From Bacteriovoracaceae bacterium UBA6200 (GTDB taxonomy: Bacteria > Bdellovibrionota > Bacteriovoracia > Bacteriovoracales > Bacteriovoracaceae): DNA of 64,000 bases. How positions within the stretch are numbered: position 1 is the stretch's first letter; each line of letters starts with the position of its first letter. This document shows, piece after piece, positions 32,033 through 41,483 of this stretch. The notes below the pieces were generated by a model, which saw only the letters and a program-made list of their open reading frames with translations, had not been told where the DNA came from and made no database searches. The DNA lies in contig DISW01000001.1 of NCBI GenBank assembly GCA_002422605.1, positions 415,148 through 479,147 on the forward strand, written 5' to 3'. The position numbers were made by a program, and so were the translations under genes.

Positions 32033-32800
32033 ATGGAAACAAACACTCTGAACTTTCGTCCCAATGAACTCTTTTTGATCGCGGGCCCTTGTGCCGTTGA
32101 ATCAGAAAATCAATTGCGGACAATTTTAATGAATGAAAACCGCCCTACCCTCATCCGTGGTGGAATTCATAAGATGCGCACCAATGCTAAATCTTTCCAA
32201 GGTATGGGAGATGAGGGCATGGAAATTGTTAAGAGTCTAAAACAAGAAATTCCATTTGATTTTGTAACGGAAGTTACTGACGCTCGTCAGATTGAAACAC
32301 TGTTACCTATCACATCCGTTTTTCAAGTAGGCGCTCGCAATATGTATAACTACGAGCTCTTAAAAGAACTTTCTCGTTATAATCGTCCAGTCATTTTAAA
32401 GCGTGCCTTTAGTGCCACCATTTCAGAATGGTTAGGTGCTGCCGAGTATCTCTTTAACTTGGGTGAAAAAAACATCATCCTTTGCGAACGTGGAGTTCGT
32501 TCATTTGATAATAAGCTGAGAAACCTTCTTGATTTGGGTTCAGTTATTTATCTTAAAAAGAACACTCCCTTTAAAGTCCTGGTTGATCCTTCTCATAGTA
32601 TGGGTCTAACTCCTTACGTGGCCGATGCGGCCTACGCTGCTGTTGCAGCAGGAGCAGATGGTCTTATTGTCGAAGTCCATCCGGAACCGGCCTGTGCCCT
32701 CTCTGATGGTCAACAGGCCCTCAACATTCCTCAATTCGAGGAAATGATTGCTACTCTAAAAAAACTCGCTCCTATTTTTGGTAAAGAATTAAGGATGTAA
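32033..32800 (+). CDS. aroF: DAHP synthase (3-deoxy-7-phosphoheptulonate synthase), type I-beta
   Basis: First enzyme of the shikimate pathway, joining phosphoenolpyruvate and erythrose 4-phosphate. At 255 residues it is the short, unregulated I-beta form related to KDO8P synthase: LIAGPCAVES, RGGIHKMRTNAKSFQG, VGARNMYNYELL, LKRAFSATISEWLGAAEY, NIILCERGVRSFD, VDPSHSMG and EVHPEPACALSDG. The ACT or ferredoxin-like regulatory domain is absent. It leads the menaquinone operon, with menG 3 bp downstream, so it probably supplies chorismate for quinone synthesis. The KMRT replaces the usual KPRT. Confidence 0.92.
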   Translation: METNTLNFRPNELFLIAGPCAVESENQLRTILMNENRPTLIRGGIHKMRTNAKSFQGMGDEGMEIVKSLKQEIPFDFVTEVTDARQIETLLPITSVFQVGARNMYNYELLKELSRYNRPVILKRAFSATISEWLGAAEYLFNLGEKNIILCERGVRSFDNKLRNLLDLGSVIYLKKNTPFKVLVDPSHSMGLTPYVADAAYAAVAAGADGLIVEVHPEPACALSDGQQALNIPQFEEMIATLKKLAPIFGKELRM

Positions 32801-32803
32801 TCC

Positions 32804-33487
32804 ATGTCAAAAGCTGAATTCGTTCGTGTCATGTTCGATGATATTGCCCATAAGTATGATGCCTTAAATGACATCCTCTCTTTGGGAACTCACCGGATTT
32901 GGAAAAAGTGGTTCATTAAAACTGCTCTCAAACAAAAACCAAAATCCGCTTTAGACTGTGCCACAGGTACCGGGGACATCGCTTTTGCCTTAAAAGAACA
33001 TTGTTCAGGAAATGTAACAGGGATTGATTTCTCTAAAGGCATGATTGATCACGCTTTAGAGCGCGCAAAAACAAACCCTAACAAAGTTCATTTTCAGGTA
33101 GCAGACATCCAGAAGCTTCCTTTTGCTGATAAGAGCTTTGATATTGCCACAATCTCATTCGGTATCAGAAACGTAGAGAATCTTGGACTGGGACTTAAAG
33201 AGCTAGGCCGGGTTTCCAAAGGCGTTTATATTCTTGAATTCGGTCAGCCGGATAATGAGCCTTATAAAGAACTCTACTTTGGTCTTCTTAAATTATACGT
33301 TCCTCTCTTCGGCATTATCTCTAACAGGAAAGATGCTTATGAGTATCTCATTGCTTCATCAGAAACCTTCCCATCCGGGAGAAAGTTTGTTGAAATCATG
33401 CAGGAGAATATGAGCTTCACCAATTACGGCTGCATTCCTGTTTTTGGCGGTATTGCTTACATCTATTACGCAAATAACGAGGCTTAA
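32804..33487 (+). CDS. menG: Demethylmenaquinone methyltransferase MenG/UbiE
   Basis: Class I SAM methyltransferase that C-methylates demethylmenaquinone, the last step of the pathway. Motifs: FDDIAHKYDALNDILSLG (N-terminal family signature), LDCATGTGDIAF (SAM loop), VADIQKLPFADKSFD and FGIRNV. 227 residues, standard. No ubiquinone gene is present in the window, supporting menaquinone as the substrate. It starts 3 bp after aroF and ends 3 bp before menB. Confidence 0.95.
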   Translation: MSKAEFVRVMFDDIAHKYDALNDILSLGTHRIWKKWFIKTALKQKPKSALDCATGTGDIAFALKEHCSGNVTGIDFSKGMIDHALERAKTNPNKVHFQVADIQKLPFADKSFDIATISFGIRNVENLGLGLKELGRVSKGVYILEFGQPDNEPYKELYFGLLKLYVPLFGIISNRKDAYEYLIASSETFPSGRKFVEIMQENMSFTNYGCIPVFGGIAYIYYANNEA

Positions 33488-33490
33488 TTT

Positions 33491-34381
33491 ATGATCTCTC
33501 CTATCTTTGATCCATCTCAGTGGAATGAAGTTACTGACGTCAAATTTGAAGACATAACTTTTCATAAGGCCAAACATACCGGTGCGGTCCGAATCGCCTT
33601 TAACCGCCCTGATCTTAGAAATGCTTTTCGTCCGCAAACAGTGGACGAACTCCTGACCGCTTTAGAATGGTCCCACCGCCAGAATGATGTCGGTGCCATC
33701 CTTATTACCGGAAATGGTCCATCATCAAAAGACGGAGGCTGGGCCTTCTGTTCTGGTGGAGATCAAAATGTTCGCGGAAAATCCGGCTACGAATACAAAG
33801 ATACAAAACCTGGAATGCCTGTGGCCCATGGCCGCCTTCATATCCTGGAAGTTCAGCGCATGATCCGTTTCATGCCTAAAGTTGTGATCGCTCTGGTTCC
33901 TGGTTGGGCCGTGGGTGGAGGTCACTCTCTTCATGTGGTTTGCGATATGACTATCGCTTCAAAAGAGCACGCCATTTTCATGCAGTCCGATGCAAAGGTC
34001 GCAAGTTTTGATGGCGGCTTTGGTTCGGCCTATCTTGCCCGCCAGGTTGGTCAAAAACGCGCTCGTGAAGTTTTCTTCTTAGAACAAAAATACACAGCTG
34101 AAGAAGCTTTCCAGATGGGCATGGTGAATAAAGTTGTTCCTCACGCTGATCTTGAGAAAGTAGGTCTTGAATGGGCCCATACTATTTGTCACAAATCTCC
34201 CACAGCGATCAAGATGCTTAAATTCGGTTTTAACCTCATTGATGATGGTCTGGTTGGACAACAGGTTTATGCCGGTGAGGCAACACGACTTGCCTATGGA
34301 ACAGAAGAAGCTCAGGAAGGAAGAAATTCATTCCTTGAAAAAAGACAACCTGAGTTTGAGAATTTTCCCTGGGTGTATTAA
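33491..34381 (+). CDS. menB: 1,4-dihydroxy-2-naphthoyl-CoA synthase MenB
   Basis: Crotonase-fold enzyme that closes the second ring of the naphthoquinone from o-succinylbenzoyl-CoA. Characteristic segments: IAFNRPDLRNAFRPQTVDEL, WAFCSGGDQNVRGKSGY, VIALVPGWAVGGGHSLHVVCD and DAKVASFDGGFGSAYLARQVG; the C-terminal FLEKRQPEFENFPWVY is the conserved tail. 296 residues. Its stop is directly abutted by the menF ATG (TAAATG). Confidence 0.97.
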   Translation: MISPIFDPSQWNEVTDVKFEDITFHKAKHTGAVRIAFNRPDLRNAFRPQTVDELLTALEWSHRQNDVGAILITGNGPSSKDGGWAFCSGGDQNVRGKSGYEYKDTKPGMPVAHGRLHILEVQRMIRFMPKVVIALVPGWAVGGGHSLHVVCDMTIASKEHAIFMQSDAKVASFDGGFGSAYLARQVGQKRAREVFFLEQKYTAEEAFQMGMVNKVVPHADLEKVGLEWAHTICHKSPTAIKMLKFGFNLIDDGLVGQQVYAGEATRLAYGTEEAQEGRNSFLEKRQPEFENFPWVY

Positions 34382-35431
34382 ATGAAGGAGTCACAATCAG
34401 TTTTAAAAACCTGGTGTGATGCTGATTTTTTTAAATTAGGCGCCTTCCTGAGTTCAGCTGACGGCCTGTCAGTGACTTTGGGAAAAGGCGGCTCTTTCAC
34501 CATCGTAGATAAATTCATCTCTACACCCAAGCCCGTCTTTTATTTAAAGAATTTTTATACCAATAGCTATCTTGCCTATACTCCAGAAGAAACCATCACG
34601 TTAAAAAGAAGTGAATGCCTTTTTGAGCGCGAAGAAAAATCCTTCTCCCCCATTAATAATGATGATGATCTCTACCAGAAAGATTTTACCCTGCTGAAAA
34701 GTGCCTTTAGCTCTGATCTTCAAAAAGTCGTTCTCATTTCTCGTGAGACTTATGAAGTTTTTGAAGGAGAGAAAACAATTCTCCATCTGCTTCAGAGGGC
34801 CTTCTCATTCGGGACCGGCATTCCCTATGGTCTCTGGAACCCTTCCTATGGCGTTATCGGAAGTACTCCGGAAGTTCTCTATACTGTCACTGGCCCGACC
34901 CTTAAAACCTTTGCTCTGGCAGGGACAGCGAAGATTGAAGACAAGGAAGAATTTTTAAATTCCAGGAAAGACCGTCATGAACATAATCTGGTGATTCAGG
35001 ACATTGAAGAAAAACTCCGCCCCTTCTTAAATTCAATCAAAACCTCTGAGACCAAGCTTCATCCCTACAAATCAATCGTTCACTTTAAAACTGATATCGA
35101 AGGCGAACTCCTGAGTGATGTGGATTTCACTAAACTCACCAGTATCCTTTCACCAACTGCGGCCCTCGGTGGTTATCCGAAAGAAGCGTCCCTGAATTTT
35201 TTAAAAACCTCTCAGTATGGAAGAAAATATCCTGACCGCTATTTTGGTTCAGCGATGGGGCTTATTAGCTCCGATTCGAAGGAATTCATTGTCGCCATAC
35301 GGAATGTTCAGTGGGAAGGGAATCATCTTTATATTGAATGCGGTGGTGGGGTCGTTCCTGAATCCGAATTTGGCCGCGAACTCGAAGAAGTCCATTTAAA
35401 ACGGAATACCGTTAGAAAGCATTATTTATGA
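34382..35431 (+). CDS. menF: Isochorismate synthase MenF
   Basis: Chorismate-binding-family enzyme converting chorismate to isochorismate. GTGIPYGLWNPSYGVIGSTPEVLY, FALAGTAKIEDKEEFLNSRKDRHEHNLV, IVHFKTDIEGEL, LSPTAALGGYP and the C-terminal VAIRNVQWEGNHLYIECGGGVV match the catalytic core. At 349 residues it is shorter than most MenF (~430), mainly in the N-terminal lobe, but the active-site half is complete. The start codon follows the menB stop without a gap, and its stop overlaps the menD start (ATGA). Confidence 0.9.
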   Translation: MKESQSVLKTWCDADFFKLGAFLSSADGLSVTLGKGGSFTIVDKFISTPKPVFYLKNFYTNSYLAYTPEETITLKRSECLFEREEKSFSPINNDDDLYQKDFTLLKSAFSSDLQKVVLISRETYEVFEGEKTILHLLQRAFSFGTGIPYGLWNPSYGVIGSTPEVLYTVTGPTLKTFALAGTAKIEDKEEFLNSRKDRHEHNLVIQDIEEKLRPFLNSIKTSETKLHPYKSIVHFKTDIEGELLSDVDFTKLTSILSPTAALGGYPKEASLNFLKTSQYGRKYPDRYFGSAMGLISSDSKEFIVAIRNVQWEGNHLYIECGGGVVPESEFGRELEEVHLKRNTVRKHYL

Positions 35432-36831
35432 AAATGAGTTTTGAAAAAGTCTTCTTTTGTACGGGAGCGCGTAATCACGATTTACTTAAGTGCTTTAACG
35501 AAGAGAAGCTAAAATTTGAATTTGATGAAAGAGTTGCGAGCTTTAAGGCCCTGGGTCTTGCTAAGATTTCTTCTCTCCCTGTGGCCGTTTGCACGACTTC
35601 GGGAACAGCTGTGGCCGAATGCGTGCCGGCCATGCTTGAGGCCTATTATACCGAAATACCTTTAATTCTCATTTCAGGAGATCGTCCGAAGAAGCTCCAC
35701 GGAACAGGCTCTCCTCAAACGATTCATCATGAAGCCCTCACCACCAGTTGTCGCAGAACTTTTATTGAAACTGACTTTAAGGATCTGGAGTCTTTAGATC
35801 TAACAGGTCTTGAATACCCGATTCATATCAATGTTCTGGTTGATGATACAGTTCCCCATGAGATGGAGCTAAAATTTCACGATGCTTTAAGTTCATTCGC
35901 TGCATTTGTATCAAAAGTTAAGAAGCCCCTTTTTGTTTTCTCTCATGAGAATAAATCCATGAGACCCTTCATCGAAAAATTTACCGGCACCAAACTTAGT
36001 TTCTATGCTGAAACTTTAAGTGGAGGCCGGGATCTTTCAGCAATTAAGACGGAAAAGAAATTAATTGAACTTTTTAATGCGGGCTTCTTTGATTCCGTCG
36101 TTCGAATTGGTCACACTCCACTCACTAAGATCTGGAGACTCCTGGAAAAAGGACCTCTCCCCGTTTATCATTTTGATTCCCGAAACCTCCCTGGACTCTC
36201 TTTTGGAGAAGTCCTTCCTTTAAACTCAGAGTCTCTGACTCAAAGTAATGAGTTTTGGAAAATACTTGAGGGTCTTCTTCCTTATCCTGTGGCGGATGAA
36301 ACCATCTGGCGCTTAGATGAACTTATTAAAAAGTATCCGGAATCAGAGATAAGTTTCAGTCAGAAACTAAACAATCTCATTTCTCCGGATGATTTTGTAT
36401 TCCTTGGGAATTCCCTCATCATTCGTTTTTTTGAACTGACTCAGACTAAGAATTTAAAAGTTTTTGGAAACCGTGGAGTCAACGGCATCGACGGGCAGCT
36501 TGCCTCTGCCATAGGTCTTGCCATGGGGACAAATAAAACAGTTCATTGCATCCTGGGTGATGTGACGACCTTTTATGATCTATCCAGTCTTCGGGACCTG
36601 CCTTCAAATCTCAGGCTTATTATTATTAACAATAAGGGCGGAAGAATATTTGATATGCTGAATCTCGATAAGCGTATTGTGCTGGAGCATGAGAATGACT
36701 TTAAGGATATCGCTTCTGGTTTAAAATTAAGTTATAGTAACGATCTGTCTGACTTTAATAAAGTCCAGGTTCTGGAACTCATGCCTCTTCGAACTCAGAG
36801 CGAAGCCTTTCTTAAGGAGTGGCAGCAGTGA
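35428..36831 (+). CDS. menD: SEPHCHC synthase MenD (thiamine diphosphate enzyme)
   Basis: Joins isochorismate and 2-oxoglutarate in the first committed step. N-terminal FEFDERVASFKALGLAK and TTSGTAVAECVPAMLEAYYTEIPL, GDRPKKLHGTGSPQTI, and C-terminal ThDP motif GNRGVNGIDGQLASAIGLAMG then LGDVTTFYDLSSL. At 467 residues it is ~90 shorter than E. coli MenD, with a compact middle domain. The usual CPGSRS near the start reads CTGARN. It overlaps menF by 4 bp and menH by 4 bp (GTGA). Confidence 0.92.
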   Translation: MKMSFEKVFFCTGARNHDLLKCFNEEKLKFEFDERVASFKALGLAKISSLPVAVCTTSGTAVAECVPAMLEAYYTEIPLILISGDRPKKLHGTGSPQTIHHEALTTSCRRTFIETDFKDLESLDLTGLEYPIHINVLVDDTVPHEMELKFHDALSSFAAFVSKVKKPLFVFSHENKSMRPFIEKFTGTKLSFYAETLSGGRDLSAIKTEKKLIELFNAGFFDSVVRIGHTPLTKIWRLLEKGPLPVYHFDSRNLPGLSFGEVLPLNSESLTQSNEFWKILEGLLPYPVADETIWRLDELIKKYPESEISFSQKLNNLISPDDFVFLGNSLIIRFFELTQTKNLKVFGNRGVNGIDGQLASAIGLAMGTNKTVHCILGDVTTFYDLSSLRDLPSNLRLIIINNKGGRIFDMLNLDKRIVLEHENDFKDIASGLKLSYSNDLSDFNKVQVLELMPLRTQSEAFLKEWQQ

Positions 36832-37457
36832 TCCATATTTTTCATGGCTTCTTAGGCTCCCCGGAGGACTTTTCTTTTTTAAGAAGAGAGGATGTTGTTC
36901 TTCATGATCTTTATGAAATGACCACTCTCCCTCAGATTTCCCATAATGACATCCTCATAGGCTATTCCATGGGTGCCCGAATTGCGATGGAGATTGCCCA
37001 TCTTAATCAATATCAAATCAAGAAACTCATCATCATCAATTCTCATCCAGGTCTTGAGACGGATGAGGAAAAAGAGAAACGCAGATCCTTTGAACTGACG
37101 GTTCTGGAAAAATTAAAGACCATGAGTAAAGAGGAGTTCCTCTCTTATTGGAACGCTCTTCCCCTGTTTTCTCATGATGCTCCCCTGGAGAATATCCCGG
37201 AAGAACGCTACAGGAAGTCAGCTGAACTTTTTGATCGTTTCGCCTTAAGCAAGCAGAATAACTTTTTACCTGAGATCGCAACTTATAAAGAAAAGGTTCT
37301 TTGGATCGTAGGCCTTAAAGACGAAAAGTACCTGGACATAGCTTCTGAGAAAATTCTTCCCCACGACATCCAAGTTGTGAGTCTTCCAGGTGGGCATCGT
37401 TTATTTCAACTTCAAACAGAACTAAAAGAACTTCTTCAGAATGAAGGTATCTTATGA
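36828..37457 (+). CDS. menH: SHCHC synthase MenH (alpha/beta hydrolase)
   Basis: Eliminates pyruvate from SEPHCHC. IHIFHGFLGSPEDF gives the oxyanion segment, IGYSMGARIAMEIA the nucleophile Ser, and LPGGHRLFQ the catalytic His. 209 residues from GTG at 36828, chosen because AAGGAG lies about 9 bp upstream and the codon overlaps the menD stop as GTGA; a frame starting 9 bp earlier is also open. Ends with an ATGA overlap with menA. Confidence 0.9.
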   Translation: MIHIFHGFLGSPEDFSFLRREDVVLHDLYEMTTLPQISHNDILIGYSMGARIAMEIAHLNQYQIKKLIIINSHPGLETDEEKEKRRSFELTVLEKLKTMSKEEFLSYWNALPLFSHDAPLENIPEERYRKSAELFDRFALSKQNNFLPEIATYKEKVLWIVGLKDEKYLDIASEKILPHDIQVVSLPGGHRLFQLQTELKELLQNEGIL

Positions 37458-38320
37458 AAAATTTTCTTCTCGCAACGAGACCTAAAACCCTTCTGGCCGG
37501 AGTCATTCCACCGGTTGTGGCCTATGCTTATTCCCTTTCAACTACAAACAGCGATGCTCTGTCATACCTGATACTGGCAGTACTCGGGGCCCTTTTTATT
37601 CAACTCGCAACAAACTTCTTTAATGATGTGATTGATTTCCAAAAAGGCGCGGATGCTAAAAGAGTAGGACCTACCCGAGTTTCAGCAGCAGGTTTAGTTG
37701 ACATAAAAACCGTAAAAGTTTGGGCCTATAGTTGCGTATCTCTAGGGGCCCTTTGCGGAATACCTCTCATCATACGTGGAGGCTGGCCTTTTCTGGTTCT
37801 TGGAGTCGTCTCCCTTTATCTCACCTATGGTTACACCGGAGGAAAAGTGTCTCTTGCTTACCGGGGCCTTGGTGAACTTTTTGTTTTTCTTTTCTTTGGT
37901 TTATTTTCAGTCATGGGATCCTATTATTTATTCACTCTGGAAGTTAACCTGGGGTCTTTTTTCCTCGCCACGATCTTCGGACTCATGGCCACAACCCTTA
38001 TTGGTGTGAATAATCTTCGGGATAGAGTTACTGATATGGAAGTTGGAAAACGAACCATGGCCACCCGTTTTTCTGAAAGGACTTATCAATACTTCATCAT
38101 CGGGACTATATTCGCTCCCTATGTCATCCTTCACTACTTCCAACATTTTAAAATGATTTATTGGGTTTTCTTTGGACTTATTCCGGCAGCAAAACTCTCC
38201 CTCATTATTTTTAAAAATAAAGGCGCAGATCTTAACGAAGGGTTAAAATTTTCCGGAATACATCTGGTGGTTCTCTCTATCATCCTAAGTCTGGTTTTTG
38301 TTTATGAAAGTTCTCTATAG
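37454..38320 (+). CDS. menA: DHNA polyprenyltransferase MenA
   Basis: UbiA-family membrane enzyme that prenylates 1,4-dihydroxy-2-naphthoate. About eight transmembrane helices; first Asp-rich motif NFFNDVIDFQKGAD (NDxxD type) and second NLRDRVTDMEVGKRT (DxxxD). Opening LLATRPKTLLAGVIPPVVA is typical. 288 residues. Overlaps menH by 4 bp and menC by 17 bp. Located in the cytoplasmic membrane, producing demethylmenaquinone for MenG. Confidence 0.94.
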   Translation: MKNFLLATRPKTLLAGVIPPVVAYAYSLSTTNSDALSYLILAVLGALFIQLATNFFNDVIDFQKGADAKRVGPTRVSAAGLVDIKTVKVWAYSCVSLGALCGIPLIIRGGWPFLVLGVVSLYLTYGYTGGKVSLAYRGLGELFVFLFFGLFSVMGSYYLFTLEVNLGSFFLATIFGLMATTLIGVNNLRDRVTDMEVGKRTMATRFSERTYQYFIIGTIFAPYVILHYFQHFKMIYWVFFGLIPAAKLSLIIFKNKGADLNEGLKFSGIHLVVLSIILSLVFVYESSL

Positions 38321-39149
38321 CCTTTATAAGCTTACACCACTTAAGGTTCATAACCGCCTGAGCACCATGAAGCCTCAGGAAGGTGTATTGTTAAAAGGAG
38401 TTCTGGGAAACAAGACCACTTTTTGTGATTACTTCCCTCATGTCACTCTGGGCGATAAGACGGTTGAAGAGTTCATCGAGACTTTTAAGTTTCAGAACCA
38501 GAACTACGAAAAAAAGTGTTTTGATTTTCTTCTCAAAGATCATGAGCTTTATTGGACCAAACCTAAAACGATTAAGAATCATAAGCTTTGGAACGTGGGA
38601 GAAGATCTTGCTCCGATGATCAAATATAAAGTTAAAGGCCCGGATGATTACGGCTTTTTGACCGCTTTAAAAAACAAAATCCCGACAAGACTTGATGCCA
38701 ATGGACTCTTCTCTCGGATTGAGTTTTTAAAATTCATGAAAGAAATCCCGGATGATCTGATCCCTTACATTGAGTATATCGAAGATCCCCTTCATGAAAG
38801 TGACTGGTCGAACCTTCCCCTGAAAACCGCCAAAGATTTTATCGAGGGGACCCCTTTTGAGTATATGGTTTATAAACCCAACGCTGAGTTTAAACCTGTG
38901 ACGGAAACCCCGGTTATTTTCAGTACCTATTTAGGGCATAATTTAGGACGCTGGCATGCTTACTGTGAACTCTTGAGAGAAGGCGACCTGGATTTAGTCC
39001 ACGGCATTCAAACGTCAGGATTCTATCAGGAAGAAGTAAATCTTTTTGACGGGAACTATGTTCAGGGTTTGTCGGCAAATATCAGAAGTGTGCATAAAAT
39101 GTATAAGGATATTCATAGTCTTAACTGGAAAAGCTTATGTTCAATATAG
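38304..39149 (+). CDS. menC: o-Succinylbenzoate synthase MenC, divergent
   Basis: Enolase-superfamily dehydratase; assigned from motifs and position. IKYKVKGPDD has the K-x-K catalytic lysine pattern, PTRLDANGLFSR the first metal Asp, YIEYIEDPLHESDW the second metal Glu, and YMVYKPN a possible second lysine. At 281 residues it lacks some of the usual capping domain. No other gene in the operon could fill the step. ATG at 38304 overlaps menA by 17 bp; the menE start overlaps its end by 13 bp. Confidence 0.8.
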   Translation: MKVLYSLYKLTPLKVHNRLSTMKPQEGVLLKGVLGNKTTFCDYFPHVTLGDKTVEEFIETFKFQNQNYEKKCFDFLLKDHELYWTKPKTIKNHKLWNVGEDLAPMIKYKVKGPDDYGFLTALKNKIPTRLDANGLFSRIEFLKFMKEIPDDLIPYIEYIEDPLHESDWSNLPLKTAKDFIEGTPFEYMVYKPNAEFKPVTETPVIFSTYLGHNLGRWHAYCELLREGDLDLVHGIQTSGFYQEEVNLFDGNYVQGLSANIRSVHKMYKDIHSLNWKSLCSI

Positions 39150-40207
39150 ATTTCAATAAGACTGAACCTCAAATTATTTGTCATCCTCAGTATCAGGAAT
39201 TAGTTCCGACTATCCTGAAAGGACTCGCCTCTTATCAGCTTGAAAATCATTTCATCCTTTTTTCTTCAGGCACCACAGGTGGCGTGAAAGGTTATGCGGT
39301 TTCAAAAGACGCTCTCTTTGCTAATGCAAAGGCCAGTAACGATCATTTTAAACTAACGAGTGAAGACGTGTGGGCACTCTCTTTACCGGTTTATCATATT
39401 GGAGGGCTCTCGGTAGTGGCACGGGCCCATCTGCTGGGAAATAAAATTATCGATGCCCGTCATTGGAATCCAGAGACATGGCCTGAAACAATTAAAGACG
39501 CCACTATCACGACCATTGTTCCCACTCAACTTTATGATCTGGTTAAGCGCGGAACCCAAGCCCCGCAAAAACTAAAATTCATTATTGTTGGCGGAGATTT
39601 TCTAAGCTCGAAACTAAAAGAAGAGGCCATGAAACTGGGCTGGCCTGTCATTCGCACTTTTGGCATGAGTGAAGTATGTTCCCAATTAGCTTCGGCAAAA
39701 CAACCGGAGAACGATGAAATCGAACTCTTCCCCATCCATCAGATAAAGATTGGGGACGAGAATAGATTACTGGTAAAAAGTGAGGCGCTTTTCACTCTCC
39801 AGTTCATTCTCACAGATAAGCTTCAAGTCACATTGGCCCGGGATTTATGTGATGAAGAAATGTTTTATAAAACTAATGATCAGGCCCAATTCAATGAAGG
39901 ACATTTTAAACATTTAGGACGTCTGGGAGATGAATATAAAGTTGCTGGCCATTTGGTGAATCTCCTACAGCTTAAGAATACCCTTTCTTCCCTTCTCATT
40001 GAGAAAGATCTTTTTGGGCAAATGGAATTTCAAATAGAAGACGATGAGAGAAAAGGTAAAAAGCTCGTTCTCCTCACTCTTCTTAAGAATAACCCAGAAG
40101 CTCTTATAAAAGAAATTTCTCACGAGATTGCTCCCGTTAAAATTGATGAGGTCAGAATTTTGGAAAGTTTTGAGAGAACACATTTAGGAAAATTAAAAAA
40201 ACAATAA
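39137..40207 (+). CDS. menE: o-Succinylbenzoate-CoA ligase MenE, compact
   Basis: AMP-forming acyl-CoA synthetase activating o-succinylbenzoate. FILFSSGTTGGVKGYAVSK is the P-loop-like AMP motif, PVYHIGGLSVVARAHL the substrate helix, RTFGMSEVCSQLA the adenine motif, and HLGRLGDEYKVAGHLVNL the hinge with Asp; the final Lys is in LGKLKKQ. At 356 residues it is ~100 shorter than usual, mainly before the AMP motif. Last gene of the operon, convergent with trmD, whose stop lies 6 bp away, with no separate terminator visible. Confidence 0.88.
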   Translation: MFNIDFNKTEPQIICHPQYQELVPTILKGLASYQLENHFILFSSGTTGGVKGYAVSKDALFANAKASNDHFKLTSEDVWALSLPVYHIGGLSVVARAHLLGNKIIDARHWNPETWPETIKDATITTIVPTQLYDLVKRGTQAPQKLKFIIVGGDFLSSKLKEEAMKLGWPVIRTFGMSEVCSQLASAKQPENDEIELFPIHQIKIGDENRLLVKSEALFTLQFILTDKLQVTLARDLCDEEMFYKTNDQAQFNEGHFKHLGRLGDEYKVAGHLVNLLQLKNTLSSLLIEKDLFGQMEFQIEDDERKGKKLVLLTLLKNNPEALIKEISHEIAPVKIDEVRILESFERTHLGKLKKQ

Positions 40208-40213
40208 CTCGTA

Positions 40214-40948
40214 CTACTTTTTTAATAGATCCGGTCGCCATTTCTGAGTCATTTCTTTTTTCTGCTCCAACTGCCACTCACCTATTTTTTTATGATGACC
40301 GCTCAAAAGAACTTCCGGCACCAGCATGCCTTCGAACTCCTGAGGTTTAGTGTACTGAGGGAATTCAATCAAACCGTCTTCAAATGAGTCATATTCGCTT
40401 GAGAGCTTATTTCCGAGGATTCCTGGAACAAACCTTACGGCAGAATCGAGCATAGTCATAACGGCCAGTTCTCCGCCGGTCAGGACGTAATCTCCAAGGG
40501 AGTAATAATCATCCACATACTTTTCTAAAAAGCGCTCGTCCACACCCTCATAGCGGCCGCAGATGAAAACAAGGTCTTTGGAAGGATGAGATAGAACTTC
40601 TGTTCCAAAGCTTCGGGCCACCTGGTTGTTCCAAACTTTCCCGCGGGGAGAAGTGTAAATGACATGAAGGTTTTCAAGCGAAGAATAGGAACCAGCTTCC
40701 ACTACACCCTTCATGAGAGCGTCTCTTAAGATATCGGCCCTCATGACCATACCTGGTCCCCCTCCAAAGGGAGAATCATCGACACTTCGGTACTTGGTCA
40801 AGGAGTAGTCTCTGATGTTCACAAAGTGCATTTCAAATTGGATTGTATCGACTCGCTCGCCTCGAAAGGCCTGGCCTGAGATGCCGCACTCTAAGAGAGG
40901 TTTAAAGTATTCCGGAAAGAGAGTCAGTATCCAGATTTTTCTGATCAC
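40214..40948 (-). CDS. trmD: tRNA (guanine37-N1)-methyltransferase TrmD
   Basis: SPOUT enzyme that makes m1G37. WILTLFPEYF, VDDSPFGGGPGMVMRAD, FICGRYEGVDERF, YSLGDYVLTGGELAVM and LIEFPQYTKP are the canonical motifs; 244 residues. Its ATG overlaps the rimM stop (ATGA-type, 4 bp). In most bacteria it continues to rplS, but here the strand flips to the menaquinone operon. Confidence 0.97.
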   Translation of the reverse strand: MIRKIWILTLFPEYFKPLLECGISGQAFRGERVDTIQFEMHFVNIRDYSLTKYRSVDDSPFGGGPGMVMRADILRDALMKGVVEAGSYSSLENLHVIYTSPRGKVWNNQVARSFGTEVLSHPSKDLVFICGRYEGVDERFLEKYVDDYYSLGDYVLTGGELAVMTMLDSAVRFVPGILGNKLSSEYDSFEDGLIEFPQYTKPQEFEGMLVPEVLLSGHHKKIGEWQLEQKKEMTQKWRPDLLKK

Positions 40949-41472
40949 TCAGTATACTCCGGCATGACCATCGTGATTTTTCTTTCTTCAACATCAACAT
41001 CAGGAAAGAAATTTTCAACGAATGGAAGAGTCATCATTTCACCGGTCTCGAGACGAATATCTAAAAGATACTGGGCCCCGTTGTCTGCGAAGTCTTTAAC
41101 CGTTCCAACTGTTGTTCCGGCATCATTCACAACTTCCATCCCTATCAGGTCGACGAGATAAAAATCTTCTTCCTCTAATTCAGGAAAATCTTCACGAGCG
41201 AGATAAATCTCGAATGGAATAAGACTCTCCAGATGAGTGCGATCTTTCATACCTTCGAATTGGCAGATGGTTTTATTGCCGTAACGGACTTTTTGTAGAA
41301 GCCATTCTTCTCCTTCATCACTGATTTTAGACTTCTGAGAAGAGGGATAGAGCCATACTTTCATGCCGTCATCCAGGATCTGCTCAGGATTTAAGAGACG
41401 GAGTTCTGCCTCTCCTTTAATTCCATGAGGGTGAGCGACGAAGGCAAGTTTAACGAGGTTTTCTTTATTCAT
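40945..41472 (-). CDS. rimM: 16S rRNA processing protein RimM
   Basis: Ribosome-maturation factor for the 30S head, binding S19. LAFVAHPHGIKGEAELRLL begins the RimM N-terminal barrel, and YLVDLIGMEVVNDAGTTVGTVKDFADNGAQYLLDI the PRC-barrel. 175 residues. A stable hairpin sits directly upstream of its start. It overlaps trmD by 4 bp, in the usual order rpsP-khpA-rimM-trmD. Confidence 0.95.
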   Translation of the reverse strand: MNKENLVKLAFVAHPHGIKGEAELRLLNPEQILDDGMKVWLYPSSQKSKISDEGEEWLLQKVRYGNKTICQFEGMKDRTHLESLIPFEIYLAREDFPELEEEDFYLVDLIGMEVVNDAGTTVGTVKDFADNGAQYLLDIRLETGEMMTLPFVENFFPDVDVEERKITMVMPEYTE

Positions 41473-41483
41473 AAAATAAATAA

